Positions 12,245 to 22,047 are shown, numbered from the stretch's first letter. The stretch is DNA of 64,000 nt from Symbiodinium natans (GCA_905221605.1 CAJNDS010002812.1:205001-269000), one strand, 5' to 3'. The notes: a model not told the origin generated them from the letters alone. Made by a program: numbers and translations.

Positions 12245-15200
12245 GCGTACATATATAGCCCCTGATCCCCTCATTCCTGCTAACCAACAGCAAGTCTCTA
12301 GCGGCTCAGAGCGTCTAGAATAAGGGTCCCTGTTTTTCGTAAACCCCCATAAGGCTCATGCCAGGTACGAATTGGCAGCAGCCTCCTTCGAACAGCTTGT
12401 GCCTTGGATGGCACCTAGGCTTCTGCTTCTGAGCCCTAAACCCTAAACCCTAAACCCTAAACCCTAAACCCTAAACCCTAAACCCTAAACCCTAAACCCT
12501 AAACCCTAAACCCTAAACCCTAGAGCAAGTCATTGCCTGCCCGGCCAGTCCTGTCAGAGGCGGTTAGGGCATCTGCCTCTTAAGCGAGGCATGTCCATCG
12601 AGACGTAGTTCGGCTCATATCTGCGAGGCCCCTCACGTGGTCCAAGATCACAACCCTAAACAAAGTGGGCTCTCTGAAGCAAGTCTCAGGTGGGAAGGCA
12701 GTCGCCACTCTATGGCTCCGCAGCGCAGGCAGGTTGATTTCCTGATGAGGGTTTCAGGCCTTTGGGCCTTTATGATTTCTTAGACACGCCTTCAGGGCAC
12801 ACGAAGCGCCTCCAGCGGCCTGGTTTTGATGTCCATTCTACCAGAAGTCGCAAACGAAGAAACCTGGCAAGGGGTTGTGTATCAGGATGGGCTACTAGGC
12901 CCGATAATCACCCCTATAAAGAGGGCCTTTTTAAGGGGTTACAGGGTATAATGGGCCATCCTGGTATCCTGAACATCATGAACCATTCGGTTGAGGCGTT
13001 CAGCCTGTGAATCTTGCGGCTTTGCCCACCCAACCTCCTCTAATCGCGCGATTGCCTGGGCAAGGTTACGAGCTTGCTGGCCCCGAGCATTTTGAGGCTT
13101 CTTTTCTCAGAATGTCATGATGGTGTCGGAAGCTTGAGGAAGAAGCCCTCAAGAAAGTCGGGGCGCAAGCGAGTGTCCTGGGTGCGCTTTGCAGTTCTAA
13201 CACGCGGAAAGCCACCCAACTGCACACCCTTTTCCTTGAATCCGAAACCCTAAACCCCAAAGTTGCTTCAGTGAAGCTGCGTCCTAAGCCTTTGCTTTTA
13301 CTATTTTTCCTGCAGGGCCTGGCAGAGGCGCTGGCCAGCGCCGGGCGCGGCGTGGAGGCGTTTGAGGCGGGCGCTCTTTAGGGATTTGGGCCTTAGAGGT
13401 TTTGGGCGTGTTTTTAAGGGTGCTTGGGGCTGTTGGGTTGGGATGTTCCCCCGTAGACTAACAATCCTGAATCGGGAATTTAGTACCCCCCTATGATAGT
13501 CCCTAGCATAAGGGTGGTTTAGGGTCTTCAGGGGTTTAGGGGAGTTTAGGGGTTTGGCTTCGGCTTGGGGGGCATGTGGAGAGCTTCAGTTAACATGGGG
13601 TTCTTGCTTTTCAGTGTTTTTGGGGCTTCAGCTAGGGTTCGGGGTTCGGGGCTGAGGGCCAGGGTTTGGCAGCCCTTAGAACCGCACAAGCCAGGCATCA
13701 AGGAGGCTTGGTTTTAGGGTTTAGGAGTTCCACTGTTTCGCTGTTCATCTAAGAGGTTGGGGGATTTTCTTGGCGTTTAAGGGCTTGGGGTGTAGGCTTC
13801 GCGTCACCTGTGCCAGGCTTTGCGGAAGGCTCTGGAGGCCGTGGGGCATGTCGGGGCCAGGTGACCCTAACCTGCAGTGCATTCGTAGGACCCCCTCACC
13901 CTACCTATGTATCCATTTACTTATTTATGCAGTGGAGGACATTTACTTATATATCTATCTAACTCTCTCTCTCTCTCTCGATATATATATATATAAATAT
14001 TATGTATATTATGTATATTTCTAAGTCATACACATATATATATATATGTATGTATGTATGTATGCATGTATGTATGTATGTATGTACGTATGTATGTATG
14101 TATGTATGTATATATATATATGTATACATATACAAACTCGTTCAGGGATTGAAGCTTAAGCCTGAACCCAACGAGTCGCCTCAAGCCACCAGTTAGGCTA
14201 CAAGCTCAAGTGCTGAACTACCTGTCGTTGTTTCTTGGGTTATCTGGATTCTCCGACCCTCTGAGAGGTACAGGCAGGCATGGATGGCATCCGGCCAACG
14301 GCTGTGTATGAGCTCTTAGACCTGGCAGAGGAGAGCCGGGGGCTGTTTTCCATTGTGCTTGGATTCCTTAGAGCACAGAAGGTGACCTACCCTTTGTGGA
14401 TATTGTTGGGGTCTTTTGGAGCTTGAAGCAAGGGTAGCAGGGGTGTTTTTGTTGTTCGGCAGTAGCAGTCCGTCTGAGGGTTGCAATCGTTTAGGGTCCA
14501 AATACCCCCCCCCCCCCTCAGAACCCAAACCCTTCACTCTACCCTATGCCCTGCACCCTCTGCCCTAAACCCCAAAGCCGAACCCTGCCCCCCTCCTCTG
14601 ATTGGGGGTGGAGTGTCTTAAGGTCGCAGTGTAAGGCGAACAGGATGTTTCGACCCCTAGAAGGGACCCTTAATCCTGCTACCCTGTTTATCAAGCCCGA
14701 CATGTGATCATAGTCATAAACATAAAGTCAGATCCAATTAACACTAGGCCCTCTGCGTGCCGGTAGGTCTCATACATTCCTTAAAGGTTGGGGTTTCTGC
14801 TTTGGGGTTTTAGGTTCCAGAAGGGTTGTTGAGATGAATCCCCCCCCCCCCCCCCCCCCCCACCCGTCAGCAGGAGCTCATCCTTGGACCCGCCGACGAG
14901 GAAAGCGACGAGGGTGAGCAGGCAAGCCCAGACAGATGAGACCTGGAGGGGTTTAGGGTTTAGGGTTTAGTGTTTAGGGTTTAGGGTTTAGAGTATCGAA
15001 ACTTGGGGCCAAGTCATAGCTCTCGGAGATTCAATGAGAACATTATGACTAGTGTACCATGACTTGATGATATAATGGTCCCTTAGGATGTTTCCCCTGG
15101 AGATGACGGGATTGAAGCCAAGTTGATAGTTTGTAGCATATTCAAAAAAAGCAATGTGAATGGTTCAAGTGTACCATGGCTATATGATTTAGTCGCCCTT

Positions 15201-18200
15201 CAGAACATAACCCTAAACCCTAAGCCTAGAACCCCTAAAATCCCTGAAGAACCCTAAGCCCTCAGAAGTGTATGTGAGCCAACATTGAAGACACGATGTG
15301 CTGGTAAGGTCCGAAGGGCAGACTCGTGGCAAGATTTGGAAGGTACCCGATGTGCACAGGGTTTGATTAGGCTTCAGGGTTTTAGGGTTTAGGGTTCAGG
15401 GTTTACTGTGCGTCAGCGCACTTATCCCCAACCAGCTCTCGCGAAAGCATGGGTCAAAGTTGGATCCTCCAAAGAGACCCGCTGAACACATCACAGCAGC
15501 ATGTTCATGATTCGTGCGGCGCTTTGCGAAGAGTCTTGGCACGCCCTTATCACTGTCCCAAGGTATCACTGAACAAGCATTCTCAAACCATTCGCCTTGA
15601 TGCATGATGCAGGGCCGTGCATCTAGATCATGAAAAGCAAGTTTGGCGTTGACACCACGGCACTGCGGATCGTACATGGCTACCCCAAACTCCCTGTACT
15701 GGCCTGTCAGAAGTCCCTAAACCCTAAACCCTAAACCCTAAACCCTAAACCCTAAACCCTAAACCCTAAACCCTAAACCCTAAACCCTAAACCCTAAACC
15801 CTAAACCCTAAACCCTAAACCCTAAACCTAAACCCTAAACGGAGGCAGCTGCGAAGGCGCCAGCAGATCAGAGGTCGACCGGGGCCCGTAGGGATTCATG
15901 GTTTCGGGGAGTTCGGGTTGAGCGTGGGCTGGGAGGAGGTCTCAATATGGCGCTGTGATGTCATGTAAGCATTTAGGGCTTAGGTTTAGGGTTTAGGGTG
16001 TAGGGTTTAGGGTTTAGGGTTTTTTAGGGTTTAGGGTCTAGGTGTTGAGGCGACTATCTTGCTACAGTAAGGTTTAGGGCTTGCAGGTTTTGGGGCTCGG
16101 GGCGGTTTACTGGGTTCCGTTCCTTAGGGTCTACAAGGAGGGGCCCCCCTTACTATACTAACTCTAGTTAAGGGACTTATAACCTAAGTTATGCTCCTTA
16201 TAGCCCCATTTAGGGCTCTTATAACTCTACTTATAACTATCCTTGCAGGGAGCTTTGGGGACTGATTCTTGAAGCCGCCTCCCCAGAACCTCATTTGGCC
16301 TGAATAGAAGGGGCCGCATTCTCGAAAACAGCCGGAGTGACGGTCCTGCATTCCTATCAATAGCTAAACAATAACCCTAAACCCGAAACCATGTAGAGTT
16401 TACAAATGTTGACAAGTTATGGGTCCCGACACTTTATGTGAGCGCCATAAGGCTCTGGGTCGGATCTTGGGAGGTTTTGTATTTCCCTTTTTGCGGTTCT
16501 ATTTAGGAATCTTCTCCGTGGGTGTTAGGATTTTAGGGTTTAGATGTGTTTGGGGTTTAGGATCACCCTAGACTTGCACACTGGATCCTAGCGACCCCAC
16601 CCTGAAGAGCACAATCTCGTCTCAAATGCATGGTCTGGTGCTTTTGCCTCGTTTTTTCCTGATTGCTGTGTGAGCCTTTTTTGTGGCGACCCCACAGACC
16701 CTGCCGGTCTCCCTTTTCCAAATCTAAAGGCCCCTGCGCCCATGCACACCGAAAACCGTGAGCCCTGTAATCCTAGGTAGGATAAGGGGGACCCTTAAAG
16801 GGGAACCCTTCTCATTCTCAATCCTCTTAAACAGGGACCTTATTCAGAGGGTCTATATCCCCAAGGGTCCCCCAACACCTGTCCCCTATGTAAGCCCCAA
16901 ACTCTCAAGCAATGAAGGATGAAGCAAAGTGGACCAGACCCCAAAGCAAGAAGCCCGAGTCGGGTCTAGGTTATTTTGGGGCTGCTTTGCGCTTGAGAAA
17001 GCGCAAACCCTACATCCCAAGCCCGAAGCCCCAAACCCTACTCCATACACCCTACACCCCCAACCCCAAAAACCCCCAAGCCCCTGAACGCCAAACCCTG
17101 TGCACGCCGGTCAGACTACACTTCCGCTTCCTGGTGCCTTCGGTGGACCAATGGTCTGGGGCAACTTACCCCCCCTAACCCCCGAAGCCCTAAACCCTAT
17201 GAGAGTTTTATGGTTCAGGATTAAGTATTCACGAGTAAAAGCAACAGCGACCTTTAACAAATTGCAGCCCTAAACCCGAAACCCTAAACCCTAATTAACC
17301 CTAAACCCTAAACCCTAAACCCTAAACCCTAAACCCTAAACCCTAGACCCTAGACCCTAGACCCCCTAACCCATCTGAGTACGGAAGCTCTAAGGTCCAG
17401 GGCTGTCGGGGAACCCGGGTTGAGGGTTGAGGGTCGAGGGTCGTGGGTTGAGGGCTTAGGTTATAGTGTTTAGGTTTTAGGGTTTCGTGTTTCGGGTTAA
17501 GGGTTCAGGGGTTAGGGGGGGCGGCTAGGGGTGAGTTCTTGGGGTTTTGGGGAGCCTCAATGTGAGGAGACACACCAGAAGCCTCAACCGCTGCCCGCGT
17601 AATGTCTAAACCCCGAAAACGCAACCCGCTCTCCTAACCCCGAGCCCCTATGCCTCGACCTGAACCTCGACGACCCTAAACGCTAAGTAGCTAAAGACCT
17701 GCAGGACCTTGCCCTCGCGAACTTGTCGAAACGTGGTTTAGACCAGGAGCGGAGCTCGGGCGTGGGTTTAGGGTTCGGGGTTTAGGCTTCAGGGTTCAGG
17801 GCTCAAAGGAGTTTTGGGACTTGGGGGTTTAGGGATTAGGCATCAGGGCTGCTAACCAAGTGCTAGCAAGTCATGGCATTTCAGTCGAAAGACATCTGAT
17901 GTGCGCTCGTTTTGGTGCTCGAAGACTCCGCGGATTGTAGCCACTTCTTCATGGAGGCACCATTCCCTACTTCTTAGGTTTCAAGCCCGTTGCTTACCTG
18001 GGCATTCAGTGGAGGGGATCCCATGCAGAGGCTGCCTTCAAGGCGTCCAAGGCCAAAGCTAAAGCTCTCAGCTCACAGGCGCTTCTTCGGGAATTCGGGA
18101 CTGGCAACTCTAAGTACTCCTCTTCGCTACAGTTTGAAGGAACCTCAAAACCCCAAGCAGAAGCATCGCCCGGACCTTTCGTGGACCACTCGAGTCTAAG

Positions 18201-18234
18201 CAGCGCAGCAAACGATTCGGGGTGGTTTGTTTAG
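5587..18234 (+). CDS. Multi-exon TPR-like gene model (partial, 17 candidate exons)
   Basis: A run of short open segments, all on the + strand, each with high third-position GC and mostly bounded by AG on the left and GT, GC or GA on the right: 5587-5657, 6381-6444, 7115-7190, 7862-7985, 8348-8392, 8607-8655, 9575-9646, 11199-11243, 11967-11994, 12365-12432, 13133-13193, 13316-13370, 13817-13860, 14278-14381, 14871-14913, 15845-15887, 17697-17761 and the stop-bearing 18010-18234. Several read as helical-repeat or TPR pieces ([52 protein letters not shown]). Introns are filled with TTTAGGG/CCCTAAA arrays. Codon phases agree at some junctions (6444/7115; 17761/18010) but not all, so exons may be missing or the region may hold more than one gene. 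The 5' end is not found. A TPR scaffold role is inference. Confidence 0.5.
6381..6444 (+). CDS. Exon candidate, [20 protein letters not shown]
   Basis: Acceptor CCCTAG, donor GTTTTAG. The donor is the first unit of a GGGTTTTA variant array (6445-6512). The peptide is amphipathic. It ends in phase 2, which fits the single leading G of the exon at 7115. Confidence 0.6.
7115..7190 (+). CDS. Exon candidate, [20 protein letters not shown]
   Basis: Acceptor CTACTGAG, donor GTTTAGGG (telomeric unit). It is preceded by a CCCTAAA array and followed by a TTTAGGG array. The frame is open with acidic and helical residues. Confidence 0.6.
7862..7985 (+). CDS. Exon with TPR-like motif
   Basis: Acceptor GTAAG at the end of a TTTAGGG array, donor GTGCAG. 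It encodes [20 protein letters not shown] followed by [20 protein letters not shown]. The LG-x-VY-x-ALGD-x-x-x-A pattern matches the first helix, turn and second helix of a tetratricopeptide repeat. This is the best domain clue in the gene model. Confidence 0.65.
8246..8303. mobile_element. Truncated GGGATGTTCC-family MITE (right part)
   Basis: The right arm of the family seen intact at 38310-38410: CTGTTAGTATAAGGGGGAAC then ATCCCAA. The left arm is lost or degenerate. See the 38310 copy for family features. Confidence 0.6.
8348..8392 (+). CDS. Exon candidate between short telomeric tracts
   Basis: Acceptor TTTCTCGCAG, possible GC donor (CTCAA|GCAATG). Two frames are open: [15 protein letters not shown] resembles its neighbours, while [15 protein letters not shown] gives phase 0 at both ends. 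The frame is not settled. Confidence 0.45.
8607..8655 (+). CDS. Exon candidate, [16 protein letters not shown]
   Basis: Good acceptor (CCTTCCTCGCCTCAG), candidate GC donor (ATGG|GCTCTT). CCCTAAA arrays lie directly upstream and TTTAGGG arrays directly downstream. The TPR-like EAI..A spacing recurs in neighbouring exons. Confidence 0.6.
8681..8790 (+). repeat. TTTAGGG array
   Basis: About 14 G-strand units with occasional TTTAGCG and TTTGCGG variants, downstream of the 8607 exon. Confidence 0.95.
8798..8907. mobile_element. Inverted-repeat element with TA-repeat core
   Basis: The left end GGGGTTCCGAAGTATGG mirrors the right end CCATACTTCGGATCCCC with one mismatch. The core contains a (TA)n run (8823-8842). 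Non-coding, MITE-like; it lies at the end of a TTTAGGG array. Confidence 0.7.
9442..9567 (-). repeat. CCCTAAA array
   Basis: About 17 C-strand units with a few variants, ending 8 bp before the acceptor of the 9575 exon. Confidence 0.95.
9575..9646 (+). CDS. Exon candidate, [20 protein letters not shown]
   Basis: Acceptor CCTTTGAG, donor GTTTCGG, which grades into a TTTAGGG array. It is 72 nt, phase 0 at both ends, and encodes [20 protein letters not shown] then ARHA. CCCTAAA flanks it on the left and TTTAGGG on the right. Confidence 0.65.
9701..11198. other. Long intron-like stretch
   Basis: No firm exon. A weak open segment at 10403-10506 ([20 protein letters not shown]) might be coding. 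It stops at the inverted-repeat element at 10507. The rest is unique non-coding sequence with short TTTAGGG tracts near 10940 and 11140-11170. Confidence 0.5.
10507..10637. mobile_element. MITE-like element, ACTTGGAGGTTCATGGTA ends
   Basis: Near-perfect terminal inverted repeats: ACTTGGAGGTTCATGGTA at the left and TACCATGAACCTCCAAGT at the right, 18 bp with no mismatch. The matching TTATT/AATAA extends the arms. Internal sequence is non-coding. No clear target duplication. Confidence 0.8.
11199..11243 (+). CDS. Exon candidate, [15 protein letters not shown]
   Basis: Acceptor GGTCCAG, donor GTGTAT; 45 nt, in phase 0 at both ends. Helical, Ala-rich. It follows a TTTAGGG tract. Small size keeps confidence moderate. 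Confidence 0.45.
11967..11994 (+). CDS. Very short exon candidate, EASRRYAAQ
   Basis: A 28-nt open segment immediately after a TTTAGGG array (acceptor TTTTTGAG), with a strong donor GTGTGT. The sequence joins sensibly to [11 protein letters not shown] in the next exon, but it is too short to be sure. Confidence 0.35.
12112..12257. repeat. AT-type microsatellite
   Basis: (TA)n with TATATG and TACATA interruptions. The ORFs over it encode only YIYIY-type peptides and are not genes. Confidence 0.95.
12365..12432 (+). CDS. Exon candidate, [20 protein letters not shown]
   Basis: Acceptor ATGCCAG, GC donor (CTGA|GCCCTAAA) that runs straight into a CCCTAAA array of about 12 units. Frame and composition are clearly protein-like. 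Confidence 0.6.
12433..12522 (-). repeat. CCCTAAA array
   Basis: About 12 nearly perfect units directly after the 12365 exon. This is an exception to the usual orientation, since the array downstream of an exon is usually TTTAGGG. Confidence 0.95.
13133..13193 (+). CDS. Exon candidate, [20 protein letters not shown]
   Basis: Acceptor GGAAG, donor GTTCTA. The helical peptide [20 protein letters not shown] is typical of repeat-helix proteins. The frame is closed upstream by a TGA, so the acceptor is placed at 13132. Confidence 0.55.
13316..13370 (+). CDS. Exon candidate, [18 protein letters not shown]
   Basis: A classical acceptor (TTTTACTATTTTTCCTGCAG), the best polypyrimidine tract in the gene model. 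A GC donor near 13371 precedes CTCTTTAGGG. The [17 protein letters not shown] spacing is TPR-like. Confidence 0.6.
13438..13514. mobile_element. GGGATGTTCC-family MITE, decayed
   Basis: The left end TTGGGATGTTCCCCCGTA and the ACTAACAATCCTGAAT arm are intact; the right arm is eroded (TCCCTAGCATAAGGG). Same family as 38310-38410. Confidence 0.7.
13817..13860 (+). CDS. Exon candidate, [14 protein letters not shown]
   Basis: Acceptor CTGTGCCAG, canonical donor GTGACC. Amphipathic helical peptide, 44 nt. Confidence 0.5.
13969..14130. repeat. Compound microsatellite CT, TA, TATG
   Basis: (CT)n, (TA)n and (TATG)n runs in succession. Overlapping ORFs are artefacts. Confidence 0.95.
14278..14381 (+). 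CDS. Exon, [20 protein letters not shown]
   Basis: Acceptor GTACAGGCAG, donor GTGACC. It encodes [20 protein letters not shown] then [14 protein letters not shown], 34 codons after two leading bases. It has strong coding character with helix-turn-helix hydrophobicity. Confidence 0.65.
14871..14913 (+). CDS. Exon candidate, [14 protein letters not shown]
   Basis: Acceptor CACCCGTCAG directly after a poly-C run (14841-14860), canonical donor GTGAGC. Acidic peptide. A TTTAGGG array starts about 35 bp downstream. Confidence 0.6.
14914..15844. other. Intron-like stretch
   Basis: No firm exon. TTTAGGG tracts lie at 14950-14990 and 15378-15405, a CCCTAAA tract near 15210, and a long CCCTAAA array at 15717-15840. 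A minus-strand ORF at 15396-15677 has no recognisable content. Confidence 0.5.
15717..15840 (-). repeat. CCCTAAA array, about 17 units
   Basis: Nearly pure C-strand array ending at the exon candidate at 15845. Confidence 0.97.
15845..15887 (+). CDS. Exon candidate, [14 protein letters not shown]
   Basis: Acceptor ACGGAG at the end of a CCCTAAA array, donor GTAGGG. Ala/Lys-rich. All three frames are open, so this is weak. Confidence 0.35.
15888..17696. other. Intron-like stretch
   Basis: No firm exon. It contains TTTAGGG (15972-16035), degenerate AGGGACCC/GGGACCCTT palindromic pieces (16120-16260, 16770-16870), CCCTAAA (17275-17360) and G-rich degenerate repeat (17410-17540). An open segment at 17095-17165 ([15 protein letters not shown]) is a weak exon candidate. 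Confidence 0.5.
17697..17761 (+). CDS. Exon, [20 protein letters not shown]
   Basis: Acceptor GCTAAAG, donor GTGGGT running into TTTAGGG. It encodes [20 protein letters not shown] and ends in phase 0, matching the start of the next exon. Confidence 0.6.
18010..18234 (+). CDS. Terminal exon of the TPR-like gene model
   Basis: Acceptor GGGCATTCAG, then 74 codons and TAG at 18232-18234. It begins [20 protein letters not shown], Ala/Lys-rich and helical, then becomes Ser/Gly-rich and disordered, ending NDSGWFV. The longest open segment in the 5.6-18.2 kb region; the stop falls inside a TTTAG unit, so the repeat supplies the stop codon. A spliced alternative cannot be ruled out. Confidence 0.6.
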   Translation, partial: WRGSHAEAAFKASKAKAKALSSQALLREFGTGNSKYSSSLQFEGTSKPQAEASPGPFVDHSSLSSAANDSGWFV

Positions 18235-19347
18235 AGTTTAGGGTGTAGCCAGGCACACCATCCAACAAAACAGCGCAAAAAGTCCCCGTCCCGCGCAGCT
18301 CGCCTACCTAAAACTTTAAACCTCCCAACCGCCGCGAAGCCCCTAAACCGATCAGGAGGTCCTAGCCGTCCCTCAACCCTAAGCCCTGAACTCGAAATGT
18401 GTGCTCCTCGGCCGGTAGAGGATGCCAACGGCGGAGTCGTCCTGCAGAAGGTGCCTCGATACGGGGGGGGGGGGGGAATCAAGATCATGTATGTCCTTCA
18501 ACACGGGAAGCTGTACGGGGGCGTGTGGGTTTGGGAGATTTGGGCGCCATTCATCCCCTTAAGCAAGGCACGTGTGCCTTATCTATGTGGTACAAGTTTG
18601 CTGGTGGGTTCCGAAGGTTGGTTCTCGGGGCACACCGCTAAGTTGAAGATGAAGGGTTGAAGACCCTCAACGACGTAGGCCCTCATCCTTGATCCCTACA
18701 CTGCCCTTCATCCAGGAACACCACTGGGTTCAAGGTTAAAGTGTTCCAGGGTCCTCAACAGATCGAAGCGGCTAGGACTGATGTTTCATGGGTGCTGCAA
18801 GTCTGGTGTATAGGTATCCGAAGTAGGGTTGCAGTCAGGTACAGCTCCACATGGCCCACACATGAGCCTCAGTTTAACTACCCCATAAACCCTAAACCCT
18901 AAACCCTAAACCCTAAACCCTAAACCCTAAACCCTAAACCGAATCTGAAGCTGAAGGAGTTTCTTGGGGGTTCAGATGGGTTTGCAGGTTGGGGCTGCGA
19001 GGGTTGAGGGTCTCGGGGTGTGTCTAGGAACATTTCTGGCCGGTATCTGGGGGTCGATTTCTGCCTGAGGGTGGGGTTTAGGGTTTAGGGTTATTTAGGG
19101 TTTAGTGTTCAGGGTTTAGGGTTTAGGGTTTTTGGGTTTCATTCGATGTCATCTGGCTTTCGATGGGCTTCTTCGGTGGTTTAACCGGATCGCCTGCCTT
19201 TTCAGCAAGTCTGTCGACTATCATAGCTTGCGTCCTCAACCTTTTTATCATAATTGCTTAGCCTTTATGAAATCTGAGCCTTAAACCCTAAACCCTGAAA
19301 CCCTAAACCCGCAACCCTCAACCCTAAGCCCGAAACCCTTCCCTCAG
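18235..19347. other. Between gene models, mostly repeats
   Basis: Contains a G-run (18465-18478), CCCTAAA (18885-18940), TTTAGGG (19077-19135) and CCCTAAA (19285-19340). An open segment at 18397-18450 (PRPVEDANGGVVLQ) and a tiny one at 18951-18968 (LKEFLG) are possible exons, but too weak to call. Confidence 0.4.
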
Positions 19348-19402
19348 GCCGCGCAGGCCCTAATCTATGCGGCCGACGCCTCGGCAAGCCCCGGCCTTAC
19401 AT
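19348..19402 (+). CDS. Exon candidate, AAQALIYAADASASPGLT
   Basis: Acceptor CCCTTCCCTCAG, donor GTGGGTTTAGGG. It is flanked by CCCTAAA on the left and TTTAGGG on the right. Ala-rich helical frame. Confidence 0.6.
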
Positions 19403-19516
19403 GTGGGTTTAGGGTTTGGGGTTTAGGGTTTTGGGTTCCCTAAACCCTAAACCCTAAACCCTAAACCCTAAACCTAAACCCTAAACCCTCGACCCTGAAC
19501 CCTGAATGAACCCGAG

Positions 19517-19543
19517 CATGGCCCAGACCCAGAGTCTGCTTTT
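19517..19543 (+). CDS. Micro-exon candidate, MAQTQSLL
   Basis: 27 nt between CCCTAAA (19440-19505) and a GTTTAGGG donor. Acceptor CCCGAG. It fits the C-array/exon/G-array pattern exactly, but its length gives little coding signal. Confidence 0.35.
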
Positions 19544-20160
19544 GTTTAGGGTTTAAGATTTAGGGTTTAGGGTCTAGGGCTGAGTAGGTATCCTTTTAAC
19601 CTTTGTTGGGGAATACAAAATCCTGCCAGAATTGATGGGTTAACTTTTTTTTGTGCCCAGGATACTCAGCAAATAGGGTCTGGCTCCTTGTAAATGTGTA
19701 GGCTTTGGGGATTGACCCATATGGGGTCTTGGGGCCTCAGACCCTTGACGCTAAACCCTCGTCGCCCCCAAAACCCGAAAACCCTAACACCCCAAAACCC
19801 GAAAACCCTAACGAGAACCCCAACCCCTAGAGCCCCACTTTAAGGGTGAACATCCCGCGAGAGTAGGAGACATCCAAGTTCAGGGCGCATTTCGACTGAG
19901 GCCTGAAGCACTCCCTAGGACTACTCCCGTGCCCTTGAAGTCTGAACGCGCGAGTTGAAGCCCAAATTGCGAGCCCTGAACCCCGAACCCTAAACCCTAA
20001 CAAAAGCCCCCCAAGCCCTCTTTGTTAAGGAGCCTCGCTTGATTTTCCAAGCACAAATCATGCCATTCTCCTTTTCAGCCCGAACAACCGGACCCGAAGC
20101 CCTTCTCTAATTCACGCGGTCTCTGGGGAACCCAAGCCCGTACACCGCTAATGTGTGCAC

Positions 20161-20171
20161 ATAGATATACG

Positions 20172-20202
<31 letters not shown>

Positions 20203-20280
20203 GTATGTTTCTTTCCCAGTAGCTGTGTGTATATACATACATATATTATATATCCACACATCTATTGTGCATATATGTGT
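20161..20280. repeat. TA/TATG microsatellite
   Basis: (TA)n and TACATA/TATGTG repeats; the ORF over it is an artefact. Confidence 0.95.
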
Positions 20281-20379
20281 GTAGCCCTAGGTTCCCATAG
20301 GCTCAAAGGAAGACCATGCTGGCCAAGAGGCGATGGCGTGGCCCTGCGACGGCGCGGAGTTGAGCTCTTGAGGCGGGCT

Positions 20380-20480
20380 TTTGGGGGTTTAGGGGGTTTA
20401 TGGGTTTAGGGGTTTAGGGTTTAGGGGTTTAGGGTTTAGGGTTTAGGGTTTCAGGGGTTCAGGGTTTAGGGTCTAGGGTT
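20380..20480 (+). repeat. TTTAGGG array with TTTAGGGG variants
   Basis: G-strand array mixing 7- and 8-bp units. Confidence 0.9.
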
Positions 20481-20952
20481 TGGGGGGTTTAGGGCTTTGC
20501 AGGGTTGGCAGGGGAGAGCATCCGTCAGCCCGTAGCCCACAGCAAGCCTGGAAGGCAAAGAAGCTGAATCCCTGTGAGAACACCGTGCGGTCTCCGAAGC
20601 TATCTGCCCCCGCCCCAAACCCAACAGGACTCATGGGCCCTAAATCCTTAGAAGCAAAATCACCCAACCCTTAAAACCCTGAAACCGCCTTATGAAACTC
20701 TGAGCAGCTGCCCTGCGCCACTTGCCAGCTGGAGGACAGACAGCCGAAGCCTGTTCCGAAGCATCCTTAACCCCGCGACCCAAGGACCCCAAACCTTAGG
20801 CAGCTAGCATCCAAACATCTACCCTGAACCCTAATCCCTAAACCCTAAACCCTAAACTCTAAACCCTGAACCCTGAACGAACCCCTAAACCCTAAACCCC
20901 TCCCCCCCCCCCCCCCCCCCCCCCCCTCCTCATCCCGGTTCTCCTTCCCCAG

Positions 20953-21019
20953 GCGAGCCAGGGACCTCATGAGCCGGGCCACCGAGGAGGGGGAGGCCTT
21001 CTTGGAACATTCGCCCTAA
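20953..21019 (+). CDS. Exon candidate, RARDLMSRATEEGEAFLEHS
   Basis: Acceptor TTCTCCTTCCCCAG, an excellent tract, follows a poly-C run (20900-20926). It encodes RARDLMSRATEEGEAFLEHS then P and TAA, where the TAA is the first CCCTAA of a telomeric array (21016-21172). It may be terminal, with the repeat again supplying the stop. Confidence 0.6.
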
Positions 21020-21172
21020 CCCTAAACTCTAAACCCTAAACCCTAAACCCTAAACCCTAAACCCTAAACCCTAAACCCTAAACCCTAAACCCTGAACCCT
21101 GAACCCTGAACCCTGAACCCTGAACCCTGAACCCTGAACCCTGAACCCTGAACCCTGAACCCTAAACCCTAC
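21016..21172 (-). repeat. CCCTAAA array switching to CCCTGAA
   Basis: About 11 CCCTAAA units followed by about 11 CCCTGAA units. The variant is homogenised within its own block. Confidence 0.97.
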
Positions 21173-21580
21173 ACTTCGGGAGGTGGACCTCTCCGAGCTT
21201 TGCTCAGCCGCGCCTTGGGCGGCTGCTGGATTTGGGCCTTTGTTGGGGGGGGATAGAGGATGGGATGTTCCCCGAGGGAATCCGTCGAAGTTTGGTATCT
21301 TCATTCATTTCACCGAGTTATACCGAGTTGGTACAGCCAGCCCTGGCTAGTCGTATGTTTTTGCTTTGAAAAAGTTGACGTTGGACATTATGTCTGCAAG
21401 TAGCCCCTAAACCCTAAACCCCAAACCCCAAACCCTAAACCCTAAACCCTAAACCCTAAACCCTAAACCCTAAACCCTAAACCCTAAACCCTAAACCGCC
21501 TTTGCCAGCTTGGCTGGTGTGCGCCACCATGTCGTTCATTGCTTCCGCGCACGTGAGCTGTCCCGTGCAGACAATGTGAG

Positions 21581-21620
21581 GCAGATCTGCAGCTTGAGCT
21601 GCTGCAGGCAAAGGAATTCG
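21581..21620 (+). CDS. Exon candidate, ADLQLELLQAKEF
   Basis: Acceptor AATGTGAG, donor GTTTAGGG, which is the first unit of a 12-unit TTTAGGG array. Coiled-coil-like peptide. CCCTAAA lies upstream (21408-21496). Confidence 0.5.
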
Positions 21621-21705
21621 GTTTAGGGTTTAGGGTTTAGGGTTTAGGGTTTAGGGTTTAGGGTTTAGGGTTTAGGGTTTAGGGTTTAGGGTTTAGGGTT
21701 TAGGG
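21621..21705 (+). repeat. TTTAGGG array, about 12 units
   Basis: Pure G-strand array starting exactly at the putative splice donor of the 21581 exon. Confidence 0.97.
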
Positions 21706-21896
21706 TGTTCAAGCTCTTCGGTTTGTTTTGGAGTGCAGACGTGGGTTCAGATTTACGGTTTTGGGTGGTTGGTTCGTTTGGGGTTTTTGATTGTAGGTAC
21801 ATATACTTGCTGACAGGCCTGAGGCAGTGGTACTTCTAGCTGCAGTTGCACTTGGTTTTCCTGTGGGATCCTCTGCCCGTGTGACTATGTCTGTGG

Positions 21897-22047
21897 TTCT
21901 GTGTGTGTTTGCGCGCGTGTTTGTATGTGTGTGTGTGTGCCTCTCTTTCTTTCTCTCTCTCTCTCTCTCGCTCGCTCGCTCTTTGTGTGTCTCACTCTCC
22001 GTGTTGTTTGTTTGTCCGTCTTTTTTTTTTGTTGTGTGTGTGTGTGC

